From Sceloporus undulatus (taxonomy: Eukaryota; Chordata; Lepidosauria; Squamata; Phrynosomatidae), in contig NC_056528.1 in NCBI RefSeq assembly GCF_019175285.1, forward strand, positions 16,461,447-16,525,446: a DNA stretch of 64,000 bases, in the 5' to 3' direction. The notes under the pieces are model-generated. The model was not told the DNA's origin. It saw nothing but the letters and a program-made list of their open reading frames with translations, and made no database searches. A program made the position numbers and the translations under genes. Each line of letters begins with the position of its first letter. Position 1 is the stretch's first letter. Below are positions 31,656-40,612 of the stretch, one piece after another.

Positions 31656-33800
31656 GCATGATTTATAAAGTGCTGTAAATTTACACAGTGCTGTACATAC
31701 AATCAATTAAAGTAGACCAAATAAATCTGCTGACAATGCACATTCTCCACATTAAAATCACATTGGATAACCGTCATGTAATGTCAAATTAAGATAACGT
31801 TGGACAACAATCATGTATTGTACAGTGGTTTGAGCATGCAACTATGACTCTGGAGACCAGGGTTCGATTCCCCGCTCGGCCATAAAACCCACTGAGTGGC
31901 CTTGGGCAAGGCACACTCTCTCAGCCTCAGAGGATGGCAAGGGCAATGCCCCTCTGAAGAAACCTGGGACAGGTTGGCCTTAGGATCGTCACAAGTTGGA
32001 AACGAAAGCACACAACAGCAACAACAAGGCTTATATAACCCTAAATTGGTGGTTGGGGACTATGACCCTGGAGACCAGGGTTAGAATCCCCACTCAGTGG
32101 GGAAGTTGCACACTCTCAGCCTCAAGGGAAGGCCATGGCAAGCCAGGAAATCTAGCCAGGAAAACCCCAGGATAGGTTTGCCATACGTCAAAAACAACTT
32201 GACAGCACACAACAACATCAGTGCCATTTTTCTTCCCCTAAACCGCAGGGATTTAATAATCTGGTGGTTTTCCAAGATCCTCCTCTACTCATTTGTTTGT
32301 GTGACCGACTCCTTTTGGGCATAGGATCGACCGAGACAACAATCTGGCACACACTTCCTTGTTGTTGTGTGCCATCAAGTCGGTTTCGGACTTATGGCAA
32401 CCCTAAAATGACCCTACAGTGGGGTTTTCAAGTCACTACACTATGCTGGCTTTTATAGGGTTGCCTTAAACAACTTGATGGCACACAACAACAACAGAAG
32501 GAGGATACAAAAAGCAGTGGAAAAGAGAGGGTTGCAAACACTGGACTTCAACGCTTTCTTTTAAAACAACATTTCTTTAAAGTATGGCAACCAAGAAATG
32601 AAACAGAAAGGGGAAAAAGAGGAAAAAGCAGAAAGCAAAAGAGGACGCCCATCAGATCGGAAACATCAAGAACAACCTTTCTTTAAAGTATGATCCGCAA
32701 GAAATAAAAACAGAAAGGCCAAAAAGATGGGAAAGCAAAGAGAAAGTCAGACAGATATGAACACAGACTAGTTGACAATAATATAAATTGACATAAGCTG
32801 AACCTCTTTCCTAAAGCACCTTTCCTTGGAGTTGGCAGCTAGAAAATAGCACATTAATGTGTAGCTAAAAGCAATGAAATCTGCTGACCTATTGAACATT
32901 AAGTGGTGCGTGTTTGCCTTTCCAACCTGGGAGTTGTTTTTGCAATNNNNNNNNNNGGAATAGATACCCCAAAGGTACCAGATCCCACCTAAACTTGGAA
33001 ACTAAGCAGGGTCAGCCCTGGTTGGTCCTTGGATGGGAGACCGCCAGCCAAGAACAGTTGCTGCAGGCTCTGTTTCAGAGGAAGGAACCAGCAGAAACAC
33101 CTGGGAGCGGTGTTTCTCTGGTTAGGAAAACCCTATGAAATTCATGGGCACATCGTGTATATGCATATTTAAAGACTCTAAAGGTCTGGCTGATCTTGGG
33201 AACTAAGTAGGGCCAGCCCTGGTTGGCCCTTGGATGGGAGACCACCAACCCAGACCAGGCTCTATTTCAAAGAAAGGAACTGGCAAAACCCACCTCTGAG
33301 GAGCCCTTGCCTAATTCTAAAAAAACCCATATCAACTAAAGGCATCAGATCCTGGCTGACCTTGGAAGCTAAGCAGAGCCAGCCCTGGTTAGCCCTTGGA
33401 TGGGAGACCGCCAACAAATCCCAGGTGAGGAAGGAACTGGTTCTCAAAACCGTGACTTGAAGACACTGATCAACTAAGGGCACCAGATCCTGGCTGATCT
33501 TGGAAGCTAAGCAGGGCCAGCCCTGGATGGCCCTTGGATGGGAGACCGCCAAGAAAAACCAAGTTCTGTTTTGGAAGGCACTAACAAAAAAACCCTTTGA
33601 GGAGTCCTAAATTCATCCAAAAAAGGTGCAGCAAAAGAGAAGGGACTTTCCAACTAAAGGAAGAAGAAGAGATGCTTGACTGGATCCAATAAATCCAGCC
33701 TACCCCCCCCCCAATAAGTGACCCCCAAAAAAACCCCTTTCCCACCTCCGATCTTGATGGGGTCCCTCTTCCCTCGGCCCCCTTTCTCAGCATCCTCCAT
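17633..33800 (-). CDS. STOM: Stomatin, erythrocyte band 7 protein, complete seven-exon gene
   Basis: The joined exons encode 282 aa (human stomatin 288). An N-terminal cytosolic tail ([10 protein letters not shown]) leads to C28 and a membrane hairpin about 30-52 with bend proline P45. The SPFH/PHB domain follows ([28 protein letters not shown]; long match through [20 protein letters not shown] and [18 protein letters not shown]). After that come W183 in [10 protein letters not shown], a C-terminal helix ([17 protein letters not shown]) and the conserved end [17 protein letters not shown]28 and C85 match the known palmitoylation sites. Stomatin is a monotopic raft protein that oligomerises, binds cholesterol and modulates channels and transporters such as acid-sensing channels and GLUT1. 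All splice sites are GT/AG. The first intron is 7.8 kb and contains a 10-N gap. Confidence 0.97.
17829..17856 (+). repeat. (GGAA)n microsatellite beside STOM exon 7
   Basis: Same repeat and same offset from the acceptor as in paralog 2 (6862-6897). Confidence 0.9.
18135..18235. mobile_element. Family B MITE fragments, tandem
   Basis: CCCCAAACTTTGGCCCTCCA and a second CCAAACTTTGGTCCTCCAGA within 60 bp. Confidence 0.6.
18555..18689 (-). CDS. STOM: STOM exon 6
   Basis: 135 nt between TTTAAACAG and GTAGGA. Encodes [45 protein letters not shown]. Confidence 0.97.
18840..18955 (+). repeat. 5S-SINE tail
   Basis: ACCACCTCTGAGTATTTCTT, AAAACCCTGTAAAATTCATG and CATAAGTCGACAGGTGACTT. The same tail follows the 5S-like heads at 33,000-33,600. 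Confidence 0.65.
18963..19080 (+). repeat. 5S-rRNA-derived SINE head
   Basis: GGCACCAGATCCCATCTAAT, TTGGAAACTAAGCAAGGTCA and TAGTACTTGGATGGAAGATC match the internal promoter half of 5S rRNA (GGAAGCTAAGCAGGGTCGGG, TTAGTACTTGGATGGGAGAC). It follows a SINE tail, so this is one unit of a dimer. Confidence 0.8.
19105..19295. mobile_element. Palindromic MITE with TATAGCACTATGA-type arms
   Basis: ATAGCACTATGAGCCCACTA at left; AATAATAGCACTATAACTGT at right; CATTCAC and GTGAATGGG outer ends. Confidence 0.6.
19380..19520. mobile_element. Family B MITE, both arms
   Basis: TATGGTTCTCCAGATGCTTT at left, AAGTCCAAAACAAATGGAGG at right. Confidence 0.7.
19560..19763 (-). CDS. STOM: STOM exon 5
   Basis: 204 nt between ATCCTAG and GTATGG. 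Encodes [20 protein letters not shown] through [20 protein letters not shown] to [10 protein letters not shown]; nearly the same as human stomatin. Confidence 0.97.
19830..20010 (-). mobile_element. CR1-type LINE 3' fragment
   Basis: AATCATAGATATGGAAGGGG, then AAGGGCCATCTAATCTGACC and CTTAATGTTTAGGTGCAATC: the reversed CR1 3' region. Confidence 0.7.
20011..21900. other. STOM: STOM intron 4, mostly single-copy sequence
   Basis: No exon, SINE or clear MITE recognised in this part of the intron on either strand. Confidence 0.5.
21908..22085 (-). repeat. tRNA-derived SINE
   Basis: TTGTTGTTGTGTCTTCAAGT at left and CAAACCACAACACCATGCTG at right, with an internal deletion. Confidence 0.75.
22355..22440 (+). 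repeat. tRNA-derived SINE, middle fragment
   Basis: GAGGAAGGCAATGGCAAACC and TCCTCTGAACCAATCTTG. Confidence 0.65.
22674..22756 (-). CDS. STOM: STOM exon 4
   Basis: 83 nt between CTGCCAG and GTAAAT. Encodes [20 protein letters not shown] then FDIPPQE. Confidence 0.97.
22968..23275. mobile_element. Tigger-like element, family C
   Basis: Begins CAGGTTGAGTCTCCCGTATC with CGAAATGCTCGGGAC, then TTGGAGATGGGACCCAAGTC, TAAACATGAAATTCATTTAG, and CACTATCTCAGCCGCCCATG. The text closely resembles a Tigger/pogo non-autonomous element well known from mammals. Confidence 0.65.
24256..24328 (-). CDS. STOM: STOM exon 3
   Basis: 73 nt between CGCCTAG and GTAAGT. Encodes [20 protein letters not shown] then AKGP. 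Confidence 0.97.
24885..25195 (-). mobile_element. CR1-type LINE 3' fragment
   Basis: GAATTTTAGATCTGGAAGGG at left, GAGCAGCAGAAAACAAGCTC in the middle, and TCTTCTTTTCTCCAAAACAA at right. Confidence 0.75.
25200..25284. mobile_element. Family A MITE, left half
   Basis: GGGCTGCATCTACACCGCAG, AAATAATCCAGTTTGACATC. Confidence 0.65.
25285..25505. mobile_element. Palindromic element, family G
   Basis: Arms GGCTACGTGGCCATGTTCTA and CATGGCCACATAGCCCGAAA with central inverted pair CATCTTCATATGCC / CTGAAGATGCCA. Family unassigned. Confidence 0.65.
25836..25939 (-). CDS. STOM: STOM exon 2 (membrane hairpin)
   Basis: 104 nt between GCCTCCAG and GTAAGC. Encodes [20 protein letters not shown] then [14 protein letters not shown]. 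Confidence 0.97.
26443..26585. mobile_element. Family A MITE
   Basis: GGATGCATCCGCATTGGGAA at left; TAAAGTGGTGTCAGACTGGA and ATTTCTACAATGCGGATGCA at right. Confidence 0.65.
26668..26735 (+). repeat. (ATT)n microsatellite
   Basis: Long ATTATTATT run passing into TTATTTAT. Confidence 0.95.
27468..27560. mobile_element. Family B MITE
   Basis: GGGATTTCAACTCCCATCTA and GGGATCTGAAGTCTAATGTG. Confidence 0.5.
27640..27725 (-). repeat. SINE tail fragment
   Basis: GTGCCATTAAGTCGACTTTG and ACTTATGGTGATCCTAC. Confidence 0.6.
28815..29015 (+). repeat. Second tRNA-derived SINE type
   Basis: B-box-like ACGTTCGAAACGCC after GGGAGACCC, then CTCAGCCTAATCTACCTCAT and AGGGTTGTTGGGAGAA, ending AAGTATAAATATAA. 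Differs from the main SINE in body and tail. Confidence 0.6.
29285..29545. mobile_element. Palindromic MITE, family H
   Basis: GGCATTAAAGAGAGATTAAA at left and GACCACTTTAATGGCGGG at right, with GCAATTGCGCAAAT in between; about 260 bp. Confidence 0.5.
29992..30070 (-). repeat. SINE tail fragment
   Basis: TTGTTGTTGCGTGCCTTCAA, then CAACCCTAAGTCGAAC. Confidence 0.7.
30898..31125. mobile_element. Palindromic element, family D
   Basis: GATATAGCCATGTTAGTCTG and TAGCACCTTTGAGACTG at left; CGTCTCAAAGGTGCTGCAAG at right. Confidence 0.7.
31314..31368. other. Near-perfect hairpin
   Basis: GGCTGACTGT..GTACAGTTGCGGAT and ATCCGCAACTGTAC..AGTCAGCC face each other across a five-base loop, with one 2-bp bulge. 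Confidence 0.8.
31565..31625 (-). repeat. SINE tail fragment
   Basis: GTTGTTGCTGTTTACATTCA and AGCAACCCTAAGTGG. Confidence 0.6.
31622..31656 (+). repeat. (ATT)n microsatellite
   Basis: About 11 ATT units. Confidence 0.95.
31825..32030 (+). repeat. tRNA-derived SINE, near full length
   Basis: GTGGTTTGAGCATGCAACTA, GGTTCGATTCCC, and tail ACACAACAGCAACAACAAGG. Confidence 0.85.
32058..32218 (+). repeat. tRNA-derived SINE
   Basis: ACTATGACCCTGGAGACCAG, GGTTAGAATCCCC, tail AGCACACAACAACA. Confidence 0.8.
32358..32505. repeat. Two SINE tails in inverted orientation
   Basis: TTGTTGTTGTGTGCCATCAA (minus) faces GATGGCACACAACAACAACA (plus) 130 bp away, making a natural inverted pair. Confidence 0.7.
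32947..32956. other. Assembly gap (10 N)
   Basis: Ten Ns, a placeholder of unknown true size, immediately left of the 5S-SINE array. Confidence 1.
32974..33610 (+). repeat. Tandem array of four 5S-rRNA-derived SINE units
   Basis: Heads at about 32974, 33180, 33339 and 33475 each carry a form of CTTGGAAGCTAAGCAGGGCC and CTTGGATGGGAGACCGCC, the 5S rRNA internal promoter region. Each head is followed by a tail with forms of AGGAAGGAACTGGC and AGGAAAACCCTATGAAATTC. Units are about 135-205 bp. The array lies in STOM intron 1, some 130 bp from exon 1. Confidence 0.85.
33746..33800 (-). CDS. STOM: STOM exon 1 coding part
   Basis: 55 nt, ATG to donor GAG/GTGGGA. Encodes [18 protein letters not shown] plus one base that joins exon 2 to give E. 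The frame is open upstream of the ATG, so a longer N-terminus is formally possible. This start aligns with stomatin proteins. Confidence 0.85.
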
Positions 33801-34060
33801 CACTCCCACCGATCCAGCCAGCTTTGCTGTTATTGATGCTCTTGCTGCTGCAGTCCTTCCTCCTATTTGCACGGAACGATCGCGCAACTGAGGCGCAGAC
33901 AGAGCAAAGAGCACACAGCTCTGCCTCTCTCTGCCTTTGGGCTGGAAAAGCCCAGCCCTCTTTGCATGCAAGCCCTGCCCTCTGCCAAGAAGAAGAGACC
34001 AAACAACCAGGCAGCCAGCTCTTGTATGTAGCACCTTTTAAGGCACGTCTACACTGGCCA
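33801..34060 (-). promoter_or_regulatory. STOM: STOM 5' UTR and probable promoter
   Basis: GC-rich stretch directly upstream of the start, with a TATA-like TTAAAAGG on the minus strand near 34,033-34,040. No other gene feature is present. The transcription start is inferred, not visible. Confidence 0.4.
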
Positions 34061-34189
34061 TTCCATCTGGAGCCAATCCAGAGCATCTTGACAGTGTACA
34101 GCATCATCATCAGCATCATAAAAGTCTCTTATCCCATGCATGGCTGAGATAGGGACACCTTTGCTTTTGGAGGGTTAAGTGTGCACATG

Positions 34190-34400
34190 TTAGAGGAAAT
34201 TATCTTCAGGCTATGTGCGTCAGGTGCCTAAGAAACACAAATTAACGTTGAGTCGACCCGTCTCCAAGATTTCTCATTAGGCACATGTATACAAAAATTA
34301 TGCATGTATACAAAATACATAGACATATATACAACATTATTTAAAATGTCATATAAAATGAGCTTCAGGCTATGTGCAACAGGCACCTATGAAATAACGA
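34190..34400. mobile_element. Tigger-like family C fragments, reverse
   Basis: CTTCAGGCTATGTGCGTCAG and a second CTTCAGGCTATGTGCAACAG about 150 bp away, reverse complement of the middle of the element at 22,968. Confidence 0.55.
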
Positions 34401-34664
34401 TATTTCAGAATCCAAAACCTTCCTGATTTCGACTGTGCTTTAAACAATTAAAAATTAAGTCCTATATATATATATATATATATAAAATTATGAGTTAAAT
34501 CAAATCAGTCCCGATGCAGACAGAATTAAGAGAGCCTTGGCTCCAAAGAAAGGGGGAAGGTTTATTAGCATTACATCATTAGCTCTTTGGTAAAGGGCTA
34601 GTGGAAAAATTTGTGAAGCTTACACAGCATTGCGAGATATCGGCCATTTGTTGTGGTGGCTGAC

Positions 34665-34715
34665 CATTGTGGTTGTTGACTGCCATCGAGTTAGACTCTA
34701 ACTTATGGCACAATG
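34665..34715 (-). repeat. SINE tail fragment
   Basis: GTGGTTGTTGACTGCCATCG and ACTCTAACTTATGGC. Confidence 0.55.
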
Positions 34716-34734
34716 GGGAAAGTAGGGGATTTAA

Positions 34735-34945
34735 TAGAGCCAGTGTGGCGTAGTGGTTTGAGTGTTGGACTATAACTCTGGAGACCAGGGTTCAATTCCC
34801 AGCTCAGCCATGAAACACCTGGGTGACTTTGGGCAAGTCAGACTCTCTCAGCCTCAATGTAAGGCCATGGCAGACCTCCTCAGAACCACTCTTGCCAAGA
34901 AAACCCCAGGATAGGTTTGTGTAAGAGTCGCCATAGGTCGCACAA
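34735..34945 (+). repeat. tRNA-derived SINE, near full length
   Basis: AGAGCCAGTGTGGCGTAGTG, GGTTTGAGTGTTGGAC, GGTTCAATTCCC, GTCGCACAACGACA. Good copy of the head. Confidence 0.85.
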
Positions 34946-35194
34946 CGACAAGACGATCCTCTTTAGATGTTGGGTCACTTTTCTAACATGGTGCCTTCCT
35001 GTCATCCTTTCCACAAATGATGGAAGTCCTCTGCTTCTAGGAGGACCCCGTTGGATCCATCATCTGCATAAAACACACCAACACAATATAATACCTATCA
35101 CCTCTGTGGGTTCAGGTGTGTAGCTAAGAGGGAGTCTGTGACTGTATTGTCCTTCCAAATAAAAGTTCTGTTGTTGATGTTAACTGATGTCTCA

Positions 35195-35400
35195 AGTTGA
35201 CTTCAGCTTATGGTGACCCCATGAATGTTATCAACAGGTCTTGCAGACTCATGGCCATGGCTCCCTTGGTCGAATTTCTCCATCTGGAATGCCATCTTCT
35301 TCTCCTTTTCCTACTCTTTCCTATCTTATCAAGCACTGTTGTCTTTTCTTGTGAGTCACCTCGTCTCGTGATACAGCAACAGTTTCAGTCATGTTTAATC
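35195..35400 (-). repeat. Diverged SINE relative
   Basis: CAAGTTGACTTCAGCTTATG, GTGACCCCATGAATG, then GTCTTGCAGACTCATGGCCA; a BovB-like tail without the standard body. Confidence 0.45.
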
Positions 35401-35422
35401 ATTCAGGCTTGATTTACTTTTT

Positions 35423-35652
35423 GTGTTGTGTGCCTTCAAGTCATTTCCGGCTTATGGTGACCCTAAGGCAAACCTATCCTGGGGTTTTCATGGCAAGATG
35501 GGTTCAGAGGAGGTTTGCCCTTGCCTTCCCCGAGGCTTAGAGACTGTGACTTGCCCAAGGGCACCCAGTGGGTTTCATGACTGAGCTGGGAATCGAACCC
35601 TAGTCTCCAAAGTCATCGTCCAACACTCAAACCATTACATCATGGTTACTCT
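35423..35652 (-). repeat. tRNA-derived SINE, near full length
   Basis: TTGTGTTGTGTGCCTTCAAG through to CAAACCATTACATCATGGTT. Confidence 0.85.
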
Positions 35653-35819
35653 AGGACCCATTTATTTGTCTTTTAGCAATCCATGGTATCTGTAGTCCTC
35701 CAGCACCAGATCTCAAATGAAACGATTTTCTTCCGATCAGCTTTCTTCATTGTTCAGCTCTCAGAACCATACATAGAAGAAATGGGAAATATGACAGCAT
35801 GGACAATCCTAACTTTAGT

Positions 35820-36052
35820 GTGTGTGCTGTGTGCCTTTGACATGTTTCTGACTCATGGTGATGCTAAAGTGAACCTATCATGGGGTTTGCTTTCTCCTGA
35901 GGCTGAGAACATGGGACTTGCCTAAGGTTGCCCAGCAGGTTTCCATGGCTGAGCTGGGAATCGAAGAAGCTTGCTAAGAAAACCCCTTGTTAGGTTCGCC
36001 TTAGGTTTGGTATAAGTTGGGAATGACTTGAAGGCACACAACAACAACAGCA
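35820..36052. repeat. Two partial SINEs facing each other
   Basis: A minus copy (GTGTGCTGTGTGCCTTTGAC to GAGCTGGGAATCGAA) then a plus tail (TTGCTAAGAAAACCCC to GGCACACAACAACAACAG). Confidence 0.7.
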
Positions 36053-36057
36053 AGCTA

Positions 36058-36218
36058 CAAATACCTGGAGAAGTGTTCTCACCAGGAACATCTAGGTCCT
36101 CCAGCACAACCTTGGGCAAAAGTTGGACTTGGAGATTTCTAGAGAGAACATCTGAATCAAATCCACAAATAATCAAAGCTGCGAAAGTCAAATCCGCGAA
36201 TGTGGAGGACCAATTGTA
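36058..36218. mobile_element. Tigger-like family T fragment
   Basis: Ends AAATCCGCGAATGTGGAGGA and contains TCTAGGTCCTCCAGCACAAC; shares blocks with the copies at 45,095, 46,560, 49,800 and 51,395. Confidence 0.6.
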
Positions 36219-37070
36219 ACAGTATTTCCCAGGGTATTTGGGGAAGAGACTTTATTTTGCATATGATATGAGTATACACTGCTTCACTTGCTTCAAAATG
36301 TGGTGTAAGTGTTGATGGATTTGGGGGCCCTTTTGCTTCTTTTGTGGCTCTTGCTCTAAAGCCCTGTCCTAATGGAACAAAAAAAGAAACGCTGGAGAAG
36401 GAGGAAGCAAAGTGAAATCTTTCTTCCCGCAGCATTGCGTCCAAGCTTCCTCTCTGTCTGTCATTGTTGCTCAATCAGTTTCTCTTTAGCAAAACCTCCA
36501 GGAACTTAATGGACTTTTATGCACTTCCTGGTGAGAATCATTAGGACATAATGGTTCTCTACGTTTTTCAGGGCAAGAAGTGGTCTTCCGGTGTTTTGGA
36601 AACAGTCACAGGGATAGGGAGACACACCTTTGTTTGGGCCGGGCAAATCCCTTTTTAAAAAACCATGATTTATGTACTTATTTATATAACCGTGCCATAA
36701 ATGTTTGGCAGCGCTTTACAGAAGCATCCATGCAAATAGGGCACCGGTGGAAATACTTGTCAAAATGAACTTTGAAATATAAATACGATAATACAGATTT
36801 GTTTCCCCCCCCATGTTGCAAAAGCAAGGCAGGAACAGACACACATGTACTACGTAACCCCAGTCCTTGGAATAAAGGTGATGTGAAGAAGAAGAGGTGC
36901 CACAACTCTTCTAGGCACAGCTTTTAATGCTTCCGCTTGTAAATATTTTGTTGTTCACTCTTCCTCCTGGTGGAGGAGTGAGACACAGGGCAGTGAAGTA
37001 TGATGCATTCTCCACCAGATTAGAACATTTACCTTTATCTTGTGCAGCAATCCTTCACACTACTAACGCA

Positions 37071-37293
37071 GCATCCACACTGCAGAAATAATTCAATTTG
37101 GCACCACTTTAACTGCTGTGGCTCCATGCTATGAAATTCTGGGGAATGTCATTTTGTGAGACATTTAGCCTCCTCTGTCAGAGAGCACTGGTGCCACCAC
37201 AAACTACAAATCCCGGGATTCCAATGCATTTAGCCATGGCAGTTCAAGTGGCGTCAAACTGGATTATTTCTGCAGTGTGGATGCCGCCTTAGC
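37071..37293. mobile_element. Family A MITE, full-length type copy
   Basis: GCATCCACACTGCAGAAATA at left and ATTATTTCTGCAGTGTGGAT at right are inverted repeats. Inner arms GAAATTCTGGGGAATGTCAT and CTACAAATCCCGGGATTCC also pair. About 222 bp; the best reference copy in the window. Confidence 0.85.
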
Positions 37294-37397
37294 AGTCCCA
37301 TATTGCACCATACAGAATCCTTACTAATGTGTTTTTTGTGCTGATGTTGTTACCCATAAATCGTAATTCCTGTATATCACTGAATGTAATAGTAATT

Positions 37398-37560
37398 TGT
37401 TGTTGCTGTGTGCCTTCAAGTTGTTTCTGATTTATGGCAACCCTAAGACCAACCTATTGGGGTTGACAAGATTTGTTCAGAGGAAGTTTGTCATTGCCTT
37501 CCCCTGAGGCTGAGAAAGTGTGACTTGCTCAAAGCCATCCAGTGGGTTTTGTTGGCCATG
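37398..37560 (-). repeat. tRNA-derived SINE, 3' two thirds
   Basis: TTGTTGTTGCTGTGTGCCTT, TGGCAACCCTAAGACC, and TTCCCCTGAGGCTGAGAAAG. Confidence 0.75.
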
Positions 37561-38950
37561 CATAAATGTAATACCGATGGCTGAGGTTATACAAAGCTGG
37601 AGTCAGTCATTCATTGCATCTTGCATAACGGCAAACATTTGGGCATTGCTTCAAGAGAGAGATGACTCATTCTTAGGAACAGTTAAGGAAAAATTAAGAA
37701 AGGTGCATGAGTTTATTTACCAATTACGTGACTGAAGTAATAGTCTGCTATCGCAGATGGCTACAGATCCAGGCGAGATGAAGTTCTCCCTTGAAAATAT
37801 AAACAAGAATTGGACCAGCCCAATCTAGGAGGAACTAAACAGGTAGCCATTATGTTATGGATCCCAAATCAAGCTCTTAATGTTGGCATGTAAAGCCTTA
37901 TATGCTTGGTGCCAAAATCCCTGAAGGTGTGTCTTCTCTGCTAGAAAATGACGCATTTCTTAACATCCTCGGGACTCAGAGACATTTTGCAGATTGTCCC
38001 ACAAAAAGCAGAGGCTAGAAAGGCATTGGCATTATCTGTGGTGGCACCTTAATGCCAAAGATCCTAGGTCTTCCCCTCTGAATCTAACCTGTCAATGAGA
38101 GGCTGAATACTTTCTCAGGCTTGCCAACTATGATGTGAAGTGTATCCGGTATAGTCTCAGAGTTTTAAAAACCATGGCTGTCTTAGTGAATTTTAAAAAT
38201 GGAAGTTAGATGTAGACGCAGAGGGAAAAAAGAACTAAAATGAGTTTACAATTTGGTTCCTTCTTCTAGGAATAGCCAGGGATGCATACCCAACTGTTTC
38301 TTCTGAATTTGAACAACTAAATTTATTCCCTGTGTGTTGCTGCTGCCGTCCGGTGTCCTTTCAGGGAATTGCACAAATGCTGCAAGTAACCATGCAACTC
38401 TCAGATGCTAATTTGAGTTTGAATGTTAGATCATTTCTTTAAAATTCCCCTCCAGTGATGGCCTTTTCCCACTTTGGACAGAAGCAGCCCTCATTTGGCA
38501 AAGGAAGCTTCGGAGGCCATCCGGCCTTTGGCTGGTCTCAGCTGGTGCATCAGTTTTGCCACTAGCACCGCATCCAACAGCCCGTGCTGCATTCATGAAA
38601 TGCATCCACTCTTTCCTGTGCAATCATTAAATGCAGATACAGAATATTTTGGGCAAATGTCTGAGATTTAGAAGGGCTGGGCTGGGGTTCACTTATCTCA
38701 AAACTGAGGTCCTTGATGCCTGGATGAGGAGGGACTCTGTTCGTTCTGCTGTGCAAGATCCCAAAGTCCTGCCCTAGAATCACATATTTGGAAGCAAGAT
38801 GTCTAGTTAAAGCATCCCCAGGAGGTTGCTGTCCAGCCCCTTTGGCAAGAAATCCAGACAAGGAGACCCCACCATCTTTCTATACAATTGGTTCCACTGC
38901 CAAACTGTTCTTATGTCAAGAAGTTCCTTTTGATACTCAATGGAAATCTA
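37560..38950. other. Apparently single-copy intergenic sequence
   Basis: No repeat family or exon recognised, apart from a CR1-like stretch possible at 37,860-38,100 (ATGCTTGGTGCCAAAATCC). Confidence 0.4.
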
Positions 38951-38954
38951 CTCT

Positions 38955-39230
38955 CCCGTAACATAGAATCATAAAGTTGGAAGAGATCCCAAAGGGCATC
39001 CAGTCCAACCCCATTCTGCCATGCAGGACGACACACTCAAAGCACTCACAGATAGTTTCCAGATCTGGACCATGCTCCAGTTTCTCAACATCCTTTTTGA
39101 ATTGTGGTGCTATTACTTCCCCCAGTCTAGGCATTATAGTTCTATTGGTGCAGCCTAGGATCATAGAAGTTGAAAGGGACCACAAGGGCCATCTAGTCCA
39201 ACTCTCTGCCATGGACAAATACACAAATAA
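38955..39230 (-). mobile_element. CR1-type LINE 3' ends, two fragments
   Basis: AGAATCATAAAGTTGGAAGA with CATCCAGTCCAACCCCATTC, then a second GATCATAGAAGTTGAAAGGG with AGGGCCATCTAGTCCAACTC. Confidence 0.75.
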
Positions 39231-39251
39231 AGACCTCCGCCATATATAACA

Positions 39252-39485
39252 GCCAGAATGGATTAGTGGTTTGGGAGCTGGACTATGACTCTGGAGACCA
39301 AGATTCAAATCCCCGCTCAGCCATGAAACCCACTGGCTGAACTTGGGTATGTCTCACTCTCTCAGCCTCGGAGGAAGGCAATGGCAAACCCCCTTAAAAC
39401 AAATCTCGAAAAGCAAACTCCATGATAAATTTGCCTTAAGGGTAGCCATAAGTCGGAAACAACAGAAAAGCACACAACAACCAAG
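39252..39485 (+). repeat. tRNA-derived SINE, near full length
   Basis: GATTAGTGGTTTGGGAGCTG, GATTCAAATCCCCGC, tail AAAGCACACAACAACC. Confidence 0.85.
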
Positions 39486-39891
39486 GATCGTGTTGGTTAA
39501 GTCTTCTTGTGGCCAAGGTTATTCTGACTTTGCAGGGTGTTTTTTCCTTTTATCGGCTTCCCGATATGTGTGACCTCTCCGGAGTGGAAATGAAAAAGAT
39601 CTCCAAAGCAAATCTATGATCTTGACTGGTTTTTTGCTGGTACAGAAAGCATACTGCAAACTTTTTATCTGGGCGCTTATCTTGAGTGTGCTCTGGTCAA
39701 TAGACGTCCAGTCTCTCAAACGGCTATTTGCACATGATCTTGGAAAGGAGAGAAATTTGACATGTTATTATGTGCTCCGTATGCCCTTTTGACCACAAAC
39801 TGGCCTAGTTTTTCTGGGGCTTGCCCTTTATTTTTATTTTAAAGAACATTTTTCTCAGTTTGCCATTTGGAACAATGCTTGTATTTCAAAC

Positions 39892-40130
39892 AGGGCTGGA
39901 ATATTGTTGGACTGCAGCTCCCAGCAGGCCTAAATGCAGTCAATGGTGAGGTGCGATGGGAGCTGGAGTCCAACCAGTGCCTTAAAACAAGTTTCTGAGG
40001 TTGAATGGCTATTTATTGGATGGCTCCCATTCCACTTGCTAGAGCAGCCTTTCCAGCCTTGTGCTGTCTAGGGATGATGGGGATTGTAGTCCAATACATT
40101 TGGGGGGAAATCGGGTTGGAAAAGGCGAGG
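39892..40130. mobile_element. Family B MITE pieces
   Basis: TGTTGGACTGCAGCTCCCAG with GGGAGCTGGAGTCCAAC, and GGGGATTGTAGTCCAATAC further right. Confidence 0.5.
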
Positions 40131-40496
40131 CAAGTTCTCAGCGTCTTTCATCAATGAAAAACCCTGTCTTGGAATTCAACAGAGAGTAAACCCATTTCTG
40201 GCAGGGCTTTGTTTCTGACATGTATGTCATTCTTTCTTTTTTAAACATTTATCTCACGTATGCAATACTTTTCTTATTGATCACAAGGGAATATTGATCC
40301 AGCGAAATCTCCCCAGGTTCCATCTTGACTCTGTTTAGATCCAGCTGGCCTTTCTTAAGACAGCTCTCAAAGTGAGAATATCCTCCTCCACCATCCAGGC
40401 CTTATTTATTGCATTGTTTATGACATTGTTTATGACCTTCTTTGTTGCTTTGTTTATTACATTGTTTACTGTGTTTCTCCAGCCCTCTTTCGCCTT

Positions 40497-40612
40497 CCTC
40501 CCAACGCTAAAAACCTTGCAAAACTATAGATCCCGGGATTCCATAAGATGGAGCTGCAGCCCTTAAAGTGGTGTCAAACTGCATTATAGCTTTATAGTGT
40601 GGATGTGCTTTT
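40497..40612. mobile_element. Family A MITE, right half
   Basis: AAACTATAGATCCCGGGATT, AAGTGGTGTCAAACTGCATT and TATAGTGTGGATGTGC. Confidence 0.65.

Noticed and set aside
32974-33610. 5S rRNA genes
   Set aside because: Only the promoter half of 5S is present and each unit carries a SINE tail, so these are SINEs, not rRNA genes.
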